A stretch of DNA of 59,780 bases from NCBI GenBank assembly GCA_963610315.1, contig CAVDMV010000009.1:1-59780 (forward strand). The letters are read 5' to 3'. Every line of letters starts with the position of its first letter. Within the stretch, counting starts at the first letter, position 1. Of the stretch, positions 34,062 to 42,796 are shown in pieces. This stretch comes from UBA3210 sp963610315. GTDB taxonomy: Bacteria > Bacillota_I > Bacilli_A > RFN20 > CAG-449. A model generated the notes under the pieces. That model was not told the DNA's origin, ran no database searches, and saw only the letters and a list, made by a program, of their open reading frames with translations. The position numbers and the translations under genes were made by a program.

Positions 34062-34126
34062 TTATTTATTGTTTTTATAAATAAGTAGTTAATAAAAAAA
34101 GAAAGTAAACAAAATAATTTAAAATA

Positions 34127-34148
34127 AATTGATAAAATTATATCAATT
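34127..34148 (+). promoter_or_regulatory. Inverted repeat upstream of the DUF5692 gene
   Basis: AATTGATA-AAATTA-TATCAATT is a perfect 8-bp-arm inverted repeat 51 bases before the start codon. It shares the ATTGATA half-site with the palindrome at the mutS2 promoter, with the half-sites in opposite order. The upstream 34062-34126 is AT-rich without recognised features. Confidence 0.45.
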
Positions 34149-34198
34149 AATACTATTTAGGAGTAGAATATTATTTGTAAATATATGGAGGTAAAAAT

Positions 34199-35275
34199 AT
34201 GTTATTTAATATTTACGGCTCCTATTCTCTAATGCAACTATTAGGTTGGGTTTTAGTTTTCGTCGGTTTAATCGTCTGTAATGAACTAGCGAGAAGAACT
34301 AAAATCGGAGGATGTATCTTCTTTTTAGGGATTCCTGGAGTATTAACAATTTATTTTATTGTTTTAACTATTTGGGGTCATGCTGATCCTACTTCCTGGG
34401 CAGCGAGTAACTGGACATTCACTAAGATGAATTCTTGGTTCCATTATGCAAAATTATACGCGGCAACTGCAGGATGTATTGGATTCATGATGATCAAATA
34501 TTCATGGGGTATTGGTAAATGCCATTGGTTTAAACCTTTCCCATTCTTAATTGTCGCGATTAATATTTTAATTGCATGTGCATCTGACTTTGAATCAGGT
34601 ATTAAAGGTATTATGGCTTCAACAGATGGTTCTGGTGCCGGATGGTGGCTTTCAAGCGAAGGCGTTTGGCTCTATGGAGGCTGGTGGAACTTTGTTAATG
34701 GTATCGCTGGATTAATTAATATTGCTTGTATGACCGGCTGGTGGGGCATTTATTCAAGTAAAAAGAAACAAGATATGTTATGGCCTGATATGACATTTGT
34801 CTATATTATCGCTTATGATATTTGGAACTTTGAATATACATACAATAACTTACCAACTCACTCATGGTATTGTGGTTTAGCTTTATTACTCGCACCAACA
34901 TTCGCGAACTTCTTCTGGAATAAAGGCGGTTGGATCCAAAATAGAGCGAATACTTTAGCTATTTGGTGTATGTTCGCTCAAGTCGTTCCTTATTTCCAAG
35001 ATCAAGAACCTTTCAGTGTCGTTACTTCTGTTTATGGAGAAGGTGCGACAATTGCTACTGCAACAGGCGCGAACGCTCCAACAACGGCAAATCCAACAAT
35101 GCAAGGATTAATTGCAGTACTCGCTATCGCGGCTAATGTCTTAGCTTTAACTGCGATTATTAGAAGAGCGATTATCGCAAAGAAAAATCCATATAAAAAT
35201 GAAATCTTTGTTGATCAAAAAGACTTCAAAGAAGCAATGGAAAGAATTGAAGAAACTTCTGAAGTTAATGCTTAA
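34199..35275 (+). CDS. DUF5692-like polytopic membrane protein
   Basis: A 358-residue membrane protein with about eight to nine hydrophobic segments. It is unusually rich in Trp and Gly for this genome (for example GAGWWLSSEGVWLYGGWWNF). I recognise it as DUF5692-like, a family of no known function. The first helix (SYSLMQLLGWVLVFVGLIVCNELARR) and a charged C-terminal cytoplasmic tail (residues ~320-358) are clear. A GGAGG site precedes the ATG. It is monocistronic, with a terminator after it and an inverted repeat before it. Confidence 0.6.
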   Translation: MLFNIYGSYSLMQLLGWVLVFVGLIVCNELARRTKIGGCIFFLGIPGVLTIYFIVLTIWGHADPTSWAASNWTFTKMNSWFHYAKLYAATAGCIGFMMIKYSWGIGKCHWFKPFPFLIVAINILIACASDFESGIKGIMASTDGSGAGWWLSSEGVWLYGGWWNFVNGIAGLINIACMTGWWGIYSSKKKQDMLWPDMTFVYIIAYDIWNFEYTYNNLPTHSWYCGLALLLAPTFANFFWNKGGWIQNRANTLAIWCMFAQVVPYFQDQEPFSVVTSVYGEGATIATATGANAPTTANPTMQGLIAVLAIAANVLALTAIIRRAIIAKKNPYKNEIFVDQKDFKEAMERIEETSEVNA

Positions 35276-35285
35276 TTAAAATTTT

Positions 35286-35315
35286 GGGGTAGAGAAATCT
35301 ACCTCTTTTATTTTG
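35286..35315 (+). terminator. Terminator after the DUF5692 gene
   Basis: GGTAGA-GAAA-TCTACC is a perfect 6-bp stem with a GAAA loop and a T-rich tail. Confidence 0.7.
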
Positions 35316-35343
35316 CTTTTTGTATAATGTTATTGGTGATAAT

Positions 35344-37104
35344 ATGAAAAAAAGAAATTCTCGCGGACTCTTATTTCTTTTAAAAGAAGAAGATAAAATT
35401 AATGATTTAAATTATATTCCTTTAAATGAACATCCTAATCCTTCTTTTAAAAGAAATGATTATCTCATTTTACATGGCTTTTATGATTTTAAAATTACTA
35501 AAGATAAAGATGATGTTTCTTCTTTTAATGAAAAAATTCTGGTTCCTTATTCACCAGAATCACCTTTATCACATGTTTCTAAATTAGTTGAAATAGATGA
35601 TTATTTAATTTATCAAAAAAACTTTAAAATAGATCATAAATATCTTCACGATTATAAAATTATTCTGCATGTTTTAGGGATTGATCAAACTAGTGATATT
35701 TATGTTAATAATAATTTTGTTTCGCATACGGAATCAGGATATTTATCTTATGAATTTGATGTTACTAATTTAATAAATAATGAAGAATTTAACCTTCGAA
35801 TTATCGCACAAGATGTGACAGATACTTCTTTTTATTCACGCGGAAAACAAAAATTATCGCGTGGAGGAATTTTTTATACATCCACATCAGGAATTTATCG
35901 CCCAATATATCTTGAATTTGTTCCGAAATCTAACTATATAACTAACTTTAATATTGATTATGATATTGATAAAAAAGAATTATATGTATTAGTTTCTACT
36001 TCTTCTAATGGAAACGTAGATATTTATTTTAATGAATATTTATTTAATATTAAAGCTAATGAATTAGTAAAAATTAAATTTAACGACATGGAATTATGGG
36101 ATGTAGATAATCCTAAATTATATGAAATTAAAATAAAATATTTTAATGATGAAGTTCATTCTTATATTGGTTTTAGAAAGATTGAATTAGTAAACGCGAA
36201 TAATAAAAGAAGATTATATTTAAATCATCGTGAAATAATTATTAAAGGTGTCTTAGATCAAGGATATTATTATTTAGGTAATTTAACGCCTAGAGATTAT
36301 TTAGATTATTATAAAGATATTCAAAACATTAAAGATTTAGGCTTTAATACAATAAGAAAACATATTAAATATGAGAATGATTTGTTTTATCATTATTGTG
36401 ATAAATTAGGTATTTTAATTATTCAAGATGCTGTTAATGGAGGAGAAGATTATTCTTTTATTAAAGTTTCTTATCCAGCTTTTTTACCTTATAAAATTAA
36501 TCAAGGAAATTCTGATTATAAGAAATTTAAAAGAACTTCTTTAGAAGGAAGAAATTTATTTATTAAAGAACTAACTCAAGAAATAAAAATATTAAAAAAT
36601 CATCCATCGATTATTATTTATACGCTTTTTAACGAAGGTTGGGGGCAATTTGATACGATTAAAATAACTTCTTTAGTTAGAAAATTAGATAATACGAGAT
36701 TAATTGACGCGACTTCTGGATGGTATGATAATTCTTGTAGTGATTTTTATTCTAAACATATTTATTTTACGAAAGTTAAAAATTATAAAGTTAAAGATAG
36801 AGCTTATTTCCTATCTGAATGCGGCGGTTTATCTTACTACGATAAAAATCATTTCTTTGGTAAAAAGAAATTTGGTTATAAGATGTTTAGCACTAAGGAA
36901 AAATTATCTCTTGCTTATGAAAAAATATTCTATAAAGAAATTATTCCTACTTTAAAAGAAGATAACATTGGCTTTATCTTTACTCAAATAAGTGACGTAG
37001 AAGATGAAGTAAATGGTTTATTTACATTTGATCGAAAAATTTTAAAAATTGATAAAGAAACTATTATTAAGATAAATGATGAGATTAATAAAATTATTGA
37101 TTGA
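35344..37104 (+). CDS. Glycoside hydrolase family 2 (beta-galactosidase/glucuronidase type)
   Basis: A 586-residue GH2 enzyme. A beta-sandwich sugar-binding domain (about residues 30-200) and an Ig-like domain precede a TIM barrel. The barrel carries the acid/base Glu in TLFNEGWGQF and the nucleophile Glu in YFLSECGG. No signal peptide, so it should act on imported sugars in the cytoplasm. Start choice: a TTG at 35320 is in frame but lies within TTGTATAATG, a -10 box (TATAAT 35323-35328). GGTG at 35335 serves the ATG at 35344. It ends in TGA, the only TGA stop in the window, with a TAA two codons later. Confidence 0.9.
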   Translation: MKKRNSRGLLFLLKEEDKINDLNYIPLNEHPNPSFKRNDYLILHGFYDFKITKDKDDVSSFNEKILVPYSPESPLSHVSKLVEIDDYLIYQKNFKIDHKYLHDYKIILHVLGIDQTSDIYVNNNFVSHTESGYLSYEFDVTNLINNEEFNLRIIAQDVTDTSFYSRGKQKLSRGGIFYTSTSGIYRPIYLEFVPKSNYITNFNIDYDIDKKELYVLVSTSSNGNVDIYFNEYLFNIKANELVKIKFNDMELWDVDNPKLYEIKIKYFNDEVHSYIGFRKIELVNANNKRRLYLNHREIIIKGVLDQGYYYLGNLTPRDYLDYYKDIQNIKDLGFNTIRKHIKYENDLFYHYCDKLGILIIQDAVNGGEDYSFIKVSYPAFLPYKINQGNSDYKKFKRTSLEGRNLFIKELTQEIKILKNHPSIIIYTLFNEGWGQFDTIKITSLVRKLDNTRLIDATSGWYDNSCSDFYSKHIYFTKVKNYKVKDRAYFLSECGGLSYYDKNHFFGKKKFGYKMFSTKEKLSLAYEKIFYKEIIPTLKEDNIGFIFTQISDVEDEVNGLFTFDRKILKIDKETIIKINDEINKIID

Positions 37105-37143
37105 TCTTAAGCTTGTTTTCATCGATTAAAAATAATTAACCTA

Positions 37144-37186
37144 AATTTTCGAAAATTATTGACATAAAGAAGAAAATTTTTAAAAT
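37144..37186 (+). promoter_or_regulatory. asnB promoter with adjoining palindrome
   Basis: TTGACA (37159-37164) and TAAAAT (37181-37186) with 16-base spacing make a strong promoter. A perfect 14-bp palindrome AATTTTCGAAAATT (37144-37157) abuts the -35. The rest of the GH2-asnB gap before it (37105-37143) shows no clear terminator. Confidence 0.65.
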
Positions 37187-37195
37187 ATTTAGTAA

Positions 37196-37420
37196 TAACC
37201 TTGATGAAGAGAAGTAATTTTAATGATATTTCTTAGAGAGCTGAAGTTGGTGAAAATCAGTAAATTAGTTAAAATGAATAACACTTTGGAGTTGCTTAAA
37301 GAATAAATTAGACTAAGCCGGGAAGCCCGTTACAGCGAAAAATCAATGCTAGTTGATATAAGACACAATATAGGTGGCACCGCGAAGATAGCTTTCGCCC
37401 TATAGTAAGCTATAAGGAGG
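37196..37420 (+). ncRNA. Asn-specific T-box leader (probably translational)
   Basis: Stem I shows GATGAAGAGAAGTAA at its base, then AGAGAGCTG and GGTGAAAATCAGTA. The specifier region GAATAACAC presents AAC (Asn), matching the asparagine synthetase downstream. The T-box sequence AGGTGGCACCGCG lies at 37372-37384, with TGGC able to pair with the GCCA end of tRNA-Asn. Instead of a terminator, CCTATAG (37399-37405) can pair either with upstream TATAGG (37369-37374) or with downstream CTATAAGG (37410-37417), which contains the Shine-Dalgarno. So uncharged tRNA should free the ribosome site. Confidence 0.9.
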
Positions 37421-37428
37421 TACTTATT

Positions 37429-39006
37429 ATGTGTTCAATTATTGGACTAACTAAAAAAGAAGATTTTTCTAAAGTGGAGGAAGCATTTGATACTTCAACT
37501 TCAAGAGGACCAGATGGAACTAGATATTATAATGATAATGATGTGATACTTGGCTTTAAACGTTTAGCGATTATGGGCTTAAATGAACTAGGTATGCAAC
37601 CTTTTACTTATGAAGGTAATGCCGTCGTTTGTAATGGAGAAATTTATGGCTTTAGAAAAATAAAAGAAGATTTAATTAGTAAAGGCTATAAATTTATTTC
37701 TTCTTCTGATTGTGAAATTCTTTTACCATTATACCATGAATTAGGACTTGAAATGTTTAAAACCCTAGATGCAGAATTTGCTTTAATCATTTATGACGAT
37801 AAGAAAAAAACTTTAATTGCTGCGCGTGATCCTCTTGGTATTAGACCATTATATTATGGTTATTCACGTAAAACTAATAAGATAATGTTTGCAAGTGAAC
37901 CTAAAATTTTACTTCCTCTAGTAAATGATATTTTTCCTTTTCCACCAGGACATTATTTTGATGGAGAAAAATTTGTTCGTTATATTGATTTAACAACTAA
38001 AGTCGCTAAACATTTTTCTATCGATGAAGTTACTAAAAATATAAGAGAATTATTAATTGAAGGTGTTAATAAAAGATTAGACGCAGATGCGCCAGTTGGA
38101 TTTTTATTAAGTGGAGGACTCGATTCATCTTTAGTTTGTTCTATTGCAAGTAAGAAACTAGATCGACCATTAGAAACTTTTGCGATTGGAATGGAAAAAG
38201 ATGCGATTGATTTAAAATACGCTCGTGAGGTTGCGGACTTTTTACATACAAATCATCATGAAATTATTATTACTCGTGATGATGTTATTTCTTCCTTAAA
38301 AGAAGTTATTTACCTATTAGGAACTTATGATATTACAACAATTCGCGCGAGTATGGGAATGTATTTAATTTGTAAAGCAATTCATGAAACTACTTCGATA
38401 AAAGTATTATTAACTGGAGAAATTTCTGATGAATTATTCGGTTATAAATATACTGATTTTGCTCCTAATGAAAAAGAATTTCAAAAAGAAGCAAAAAAGA
38501 GAATTGATGAAATTCATATGTATGATGTTTTACGTGCTGATCGTTGTATTTCTTCTAATTCCTTAGAAGCTCGTGTTCCTTTTGGTGATTTAGCTTTTGT
38601 TAATTACGTTATGGAAATTGATCCTTCTTTAAAAATGAATCATTATAACAAAGGTAAGTATTTATTAAGAAAAGCTTTTGAAGGTGATTATTTACCACAT
38701 GATATTCTTTACCGTGAAAAAGCAGCTTTTTCAGATGCAGTAGGTCATTCGATGGTTAATGATTTAAAAGAATATGCGGAAAGCTTATATTCTAATGAAG
38801 AATATGAAACTTTAAAAGAAAAATATACTTTCGCAAAACCTTTTACGAAGGAAAGTTTAATGTATCGCGAAATTTTTGAAAGTTTTTATCCTTCTCAAGC
38901 ACATATGGTTAAAGATTTCTGGATGCCAAATAAATCTTGGGAAGGTTGTAACGTTAATGATCCAAGCGCAAGAGTATTAAAAAATTATGGTGATTCTGGA
39001 AAATAA
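37429..39006 (+). CDS. asnB: Asparagine synthetase (glutamine-hydrolysing)
   Basis: A 525-residue AsnB making asparagine from aspartate, glutamine and ATP. Cys2 (MCSIIGL) is the glutaminase nucleophile after Met removal. The N-terminal domain shows TSRGPDGTR and NGEIYGFRK. The synthetase domain has the PP-loop LSGGLDSSL, and LTGEISDELFGYKY and CISSNSLEARVPFGD follow. The AAGGAGG site is embedded in the T-box switch, so synthesis should rise when tRNA-Asn is uncharged. Length is close to E. coli AsnB (554). Two further genes follow closely. Confidence 0.96.
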   Translation: MCSIIGLTKKEDFSKVEEAFDTSTSRGPDGTRYYNDNDVILGFKRLAIMGLNELGMQPFTYEGNAVVCNGEIYGFRKIKEDLISKGYKFISSSDCEILLPLYHELGLEMFKTLDAEFALIIYDDKKKTLIAARDPLGIRPLYYGYSRKTNKIMFASEPKILLPLVNDIFPFPPGHYFDGEKFVRYIDLTTKVAKHFSIDEVTKNIRELLIEGVNKRLDADAPVGFLLSGGLDSSLVCSIASKKLDRPLETFAIGMEKDAIDLKYAREVADFLHTNHHEIIITRDDVISSLKEVIYLLGTYDITTIRASMGMYLICKAIHETTSIKVLLTGEISDELFGYKYTDFAPNEKEFQKEAKKRIDEIHMYDVLRADRCISSNSLEARVPFGDLAFVNYVMEIDPSLKMNHYNKGKYLLRKAFEGDYLPHDILYREKAAFSDAVGHSMVNDLKEYAESLYSNEEYETLKEKYTFAKPFTKESLMYREIFESFYPSQAHMVKDFWMPNKSWEGCNVNDPSARVLKNYGDSGK

Positions 39007-39031
39007 GCTTTATAATTAATCAGGTGATTAT

Positions 39032-39808
39032 ATGTATTTTGAAGAATTTGGTAACAAAGAAAAAGAAGTTTTAATCTTATTACATACTTCTTTTAATCCT
39101 TATATTTATGATTCTTTAATTAATCTTTTAAAAGATGATTATCGAATTATTGTTCCTCATTTACTCGGCTTTGGTAAAGAAGTAGATAAAACTTTTACCT
39201 TTGAAGAAAATGAAAATGAGTTAATTAATTTAATCTCTTCATTCGATAAAAAAGTTTATCTAATCGGAACTTCTTTAGGTAGTCAAATAGCCTTTAGATT
39301 AATGAATTCCCATCAAGAACTTTTCGCTAAAGTTATTTTAGTTTCGCCTTTCTTATTAAAAGATCAAATTGATATAACTGCTTCTTTAAATGCTAATATA
39401 AATTTATTAAATCAATTGAGAAATAGATTTTTAGTTCATCTATATATGCATAAAAATAATATTAGGAAAGATCGTAGAAATGATTTTAAAAAAGAATCAA
39501 AAAAAATCATTGATGAATCTATTTTTAATATTGTTAACGATTCGCCTTCTATTATTGATTATCCTAATTATAATGAAGTAAATATTCCTACTTTATTAGT
39601 TTCTTTTACTTCTCAACATATTGCAATTTCAAGAACTATTGATGAACTTTTAAAAATTAATTCGTCAACAAAAGATATTATTGTTCAAGGTAATATGATT
39701 AATTTATTATCGAATGATAACGTTAAATTTAAAAAAATTATTAATAATTACTTTCTTTTTGATAAAGTAGAAAATGAGGTTATAAGAGATGAAGGAAACG
39801 TTAAATAA
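39032..39808 (+). CDS. Alpha/beta hydrolase
   Basis: A 258-residue alpha/beta-hydrolase fold protein. The nucleophile elbow is GTSLGSQ (Ser about residue 85) after strand 5, and LLHTSFNPYIYDSL fits the oxyanion region. The C-terminal part is divergent and the catalytic His is not obvious, so activity is uncertain. It has AGGTG before the ATG and lies 25 bases after asnB. It overlaps the next gene by 20 bases, which implies co-translation with the membrane MutS-like protein. Substrate unknown. Confidence 0.7.
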   Translation: MYFEEFGNKEKEVLILLHTSFNPYIYDSLINLLKDDYRIIVPHLLGFGKEVDKTFTFEENENELINLISSFDKKVYLIGTSLGSQIAFRLMNSHQELFAKVILVSPFLLKDQIDITASLNANINLLNQLRNRFLVHLYMHKNNIRKDRRNDFKKESKKIIDESIFNIVNDSPSIIDYPNYNEVNIPTLLVSFTSQHIAISRTIDELLKINSSTKDIIVQGNMINLLSNDNVKFKKIINNYFLFDKVENEVIRDEGNVK

Positions 39809-41552
39809 GATTAAAGAAGATTATGAAAGAGAAATTGCTTTACGAAAGAAAAAGACATTTGCGTTATCTTATTCTCGTTTAGTAACTTTTATTTTATCTT
39901 TAACTTTCTTTATTTTATATTTTTCTTTATCTTTTAATTTAGTTTTTCTTCTTATAGGAATTCTCTTTTTAGTTAGTTTTGTTACCTTAGTTATTATTCA
40001 TCATTTTGTTGATAAATATGTTATTTTATTAAATAAGAAAATTAAAATTATTAATCGTTATTTAGACAGAACTACAGAAGAATGGAAGAATGAAGATTAT
40101 AAAATAGAAGATATAGATAAAGATAATTTAACCACTGATTTAGATATTATTTCTTCATCTAATTCATTACTTAAATATATTGATTTTACCTCATCAAAAG
40201 GTGGTAAAGATAAGCTTATTAAAAATTTAAAACTAGAATCTATCGAAGAAAACGATATTCTTTTAAAACAAAAATCTGTTGAAGAACTTGCTTCAAATAA
40301 ATTCTTTATCTTAGATATTATTTCTTCTTTAGAAAGTATTGATAATATCCACAAGATTGATTTTAAAGAATATTTTTCTTTATTTAATCCTTTAAAGAAG
40401 AAATATAATATATTATTTTTATTTATTTCTTTAATCCTATCTTTATCTAATATCGTCACTTTAATTTTATGGGTATGTGGCGTTTTAAATTATATACCTT
40501 TTGTTTGTCTTGGCTTAGTGACTTTATTTTATTCTTATTTATATTCACGTAATTATGTAGAAGAATTTGATCTTATTAATAAAACAAGTCGCGTATATAA
40601 AGATTTAAAAGAAACTTATAATCTAACTTTTCCTTCTTTTAAAGAACAATATAATTTAGAATTTAAAGAATCAGTTCTTAAAAGCAAAAATATTTTAAAA
40701 TATATTGTTCGATTAGGTGATTTTAATACATTTAAATTAAATATTGTCACTAATGTGATATTAAATGTTTTTGCTAGCTTAAATTTTATTTTAATCTACA
40801 TGTATCAAAATTTATTAAAGAATAAAAGTGAAACATTTATTTCTTCAATATTATTTTTAGAAAGAGAAGAATATTTAGTTTCTTTAACAACTATTCCTTT
40901 AACAAAAGAGAATGTTTCTTTACCAACTATTAATAAAGAAGGTAAGATAAATTTATTAGAAGGGAAACATCCTTTAATAAAAGAAAGTTCTTGCGTCAGT
41001 AATTCATTTTCTTCTTCAAAAGATATAAATATCATTACTGGTAGTAATATGTCAGGAAAAACTTCTTTTATGAAGATGGTAGCCTTAAATCTTGTTTTAA
41101 GCTTAAATGGTACTTATTGTAACGCGAAAGAATTTTCTTTTCCTTTATGTAAAATCTTTACGTCAATTAATGTTCGTGATGATATAACTAACGGAATATC
41201 AACCTTTTATGGTGAACTTACTAGAATAAAAGATATTATTACTTATTTAGATGAAAACCCAAATGCGTTAGTAATTGTTTTTATCGATGAAATTTTTAAA
41301 GGAACTAATTACAAAGATCGAATTTATGGGGCTAAAGAAGTAGTGAAAAAATTATCGTCATTAAATACGATTGTCTTTTTAACAACACATGATTTTGAAT
41401 TATGTGAAATTGAAGATAAAAAGATTTTCAATTATCATTTTGAAGAGAATTATGTCGATGAACAAATAACATTCGATTACAAGATAAAAGAAGGTATATG
41501 TAACAAAACTAACGCAAGATACTTAATGAAAAAGATGAAAATCATATCTTAA
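39789..41552 (+). CDS. Membrane-associated MutS-like ATPase
   Basis: A 587-residue protein with MutS domain V at the C-terminus. Walker A is ITGSNMSGKTSF (about residue 417), and Walker B is VFIDEIFKGTN with LTTHDFEL downstream. It has no mismatch-recognition domain. The N-terminal half has two hydrophobic hairpins (about residues 31-75 and 205-255), so it is likely anchored in the membrane. Such MutS-related membrane ATPases are widespread but of unknown role. The ORF overlaps the hydrolase gene by 20 bases. Coupling with asnB in one transcript is likely, because no terminator was seen between them. Confidence 0.8.
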   Translation: MKETLNKIKEDYEREIALRKKKTFALSYSRLVTFILSLTFFILYFSLSFNLVFLLIGILFLVSFVTLVIIHHFVDKYVILLNKKIKIINRYLDRTTEEWKNEDYKIEDIDKDNLTTDLDIISSSNSLLKYIDFTSSKGGKDKLIKNLKLESIEENDILLKQKSVEELASNKFFILDIISSLESIDNIHKIDFKEYFSLFNPLKKKYNILFLFISLILSLSNIVTLILWVCGVLNYIPFVCLGLVTLFYSYLYSRNYVEEFDLINKTSRVYKDLKETYNLTFPSFKEQYNLEFKESVLKSKNILKYIVRLGDFNTFKLNIVTNVILNVFASLNFILIYMYQNLLKNKSETFISSILFLEREEYLVSLTTIPLTKENVSLPTINKEGKINLLEGKHPLIKESSCVSNSFSSSKDINIITGSNMSGKTSFMKMVALNLVLSLNGTYCNAKEFSFPLCKIFTSINVRDDITNGISTFYGELTRIKDIITYLDENPNALVIVFIDEIFKGTNYKDRIYGAKEVVKKLSSLNTIVFLTTHDFELCEIEDKKIFNYHFEENYVDEQITFDYKIKEGICNKTNARYLMKKMKIIS

Positions 41553-41629
41553 ATAATTATTTATTTAACCATTATTGAAAAGATAGTTTTTTAATTGTAA
41601 AATATTACGTAAGTGAGGAGTTTATCTTT

Positions 41630-42781
41630 ATGAGTATTGAATCTTTTTTAGAGTCTAATTTCGCTCCAATAATCGGAATTATCTTCCAATTCATCATTTT
41701 AATTACGACTACGCATTTTTCTAAGAATGATAAAAAGATGTTCATCGCGATTATTGTTTTAGAAATTTTAGAATTAACTACTTATGATATTGAATATTAT
41801 TTAGGTAATTTAGATCATTTATCATTTTGGCGATATATCTTTTCTAATGCAGGATATATTCTTCGTCCATTACTTGTTTATCCTTTTATTATGCTCGTTA
41901 GAATTAATACGATTAAAAAAGATAAATTACAATATTTTGATTTAATTCCTATTGCCTTTGTTATTATTCTATATCAATTCGCATTCTTTACTAAATGGGT
42001 TTATTATTTCACTGATGATAATCACTTTGTACGTGGACCTCTTGGTTATACTTCTCAAATAGTAACACTAGTTTATGTTGCAGAATTAATCTATTTAATA
42101 ATTAGATCACAATTTATTAAAACTAGATTTAATATGTTATTAATTTTAATTGAAGTTATTTATATCTCACTTAGTATGATTTTAGAATCAATCTTTGATG
42201 TTAAGGGGTTAGGTATTAATGCTTTAGTTTATTCAACTGTCTTCTATATGTTCGCGCTTCAATCAACCGCGCTTACCAATATGGTTGAAAAGATTACTAA
42301 ATTAAGTAGAATTGATGGTTTATCTAACTTATTAAATAGATCTTCCGGTGAAAAACAAATTAATGCTATTCTTGAAACTAAACAAAGTGGAGTATTCTGT
42401 ATTGTTGATATCGATGCTTTTAAAACAATTAATGATACTTATGGTCATGCTGTCGGTGATGAAGCAATTATTAAAGTTGCAGAAATTATTAGTGATAATC
42501 TTGTAAAAGATGCTGTCGGTATGCGCCTCGGCGGAGATGAATTTGCTGTATGGACACCAAATTATCATAATTTTGATGATTTAAGCGTCAAAATTGAAAA
42601 GATGTTACTTGAATTAGATGAAGTAAGATTATCCGCGGATCCAACTTATCGCATTAAAGCTTCAGTCGGTATTTGTTTTTACGATGGAACTTACGTCACT
42701 AACTTTGATGAATTATATCGTAAGGCAGATCAAAAATTGTATGTTGCAAAAACATATGATGGAAATTCATATATCGCATAA
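41630..42781 (+). CDS. Membrane diguanylate cyclase (GGDEF)
   Basis: A 383-residue protein with six to seven N-terminal membrane helices (about 15-215) and a C-terminal GGDEF domain that makes c-di-GMP from two GTP. The active-site motif GGDEF is intact at residues 301-305, preceded by DIDAFKTINDTYGHAVGDEA (metal-binding Asp). The inhibitory I-site RxxD is replaced by LVKD, so product inhibition is probably weak. It is nearly the same length and architecture as the next gene. The membrane part may sense a ligand; none can be named. A good GAGGAG site lies before the ATG. Confidence 0.93.
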   Translation: MSIESFLESNFAPIIGIIFQFIILITTTHFSKNDKKMFIAIIVLEILELTTYDIEYYLGNLDHLSFWRYIFSNAGYILRPLLVYPFIMLVRINTIKKDKLQYFDLIPIAFVIILYQFAFFTKWVYYFTDDNHFVRGPLGYTSQIVTLVYVAELIYLIIRSQFIKTRFNMLLILIEVIYISLSMILESIFDVKGLGINALVYSTVFYMFALQSTALTNMVEKITKLSRIDGLSNLLNRSSGEKQINAILETKQSGVFCIVDIDAFKTINDTYGHAVGDEAIIKVAEIISDNLVKDAVGMRLGGDEFAVWTPNYHNFDDLSVKIEKMLLELDEVRLSADPTYRIKASVGICFYDGTYVTNFDELYRKADQKLYVAKTYDGNSYIA

Positions 42782-42796
42782 TTAAGGTTAATATTT

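Noticed and set aside
37385..37420. Intrinsic terminator in the asnB T-box leader
   Set aside because: The ATAGCTT/AAGCTAT hairpin is not followed by a T-tract but by AAGGAGG, so it cannot act as a standard terminator.
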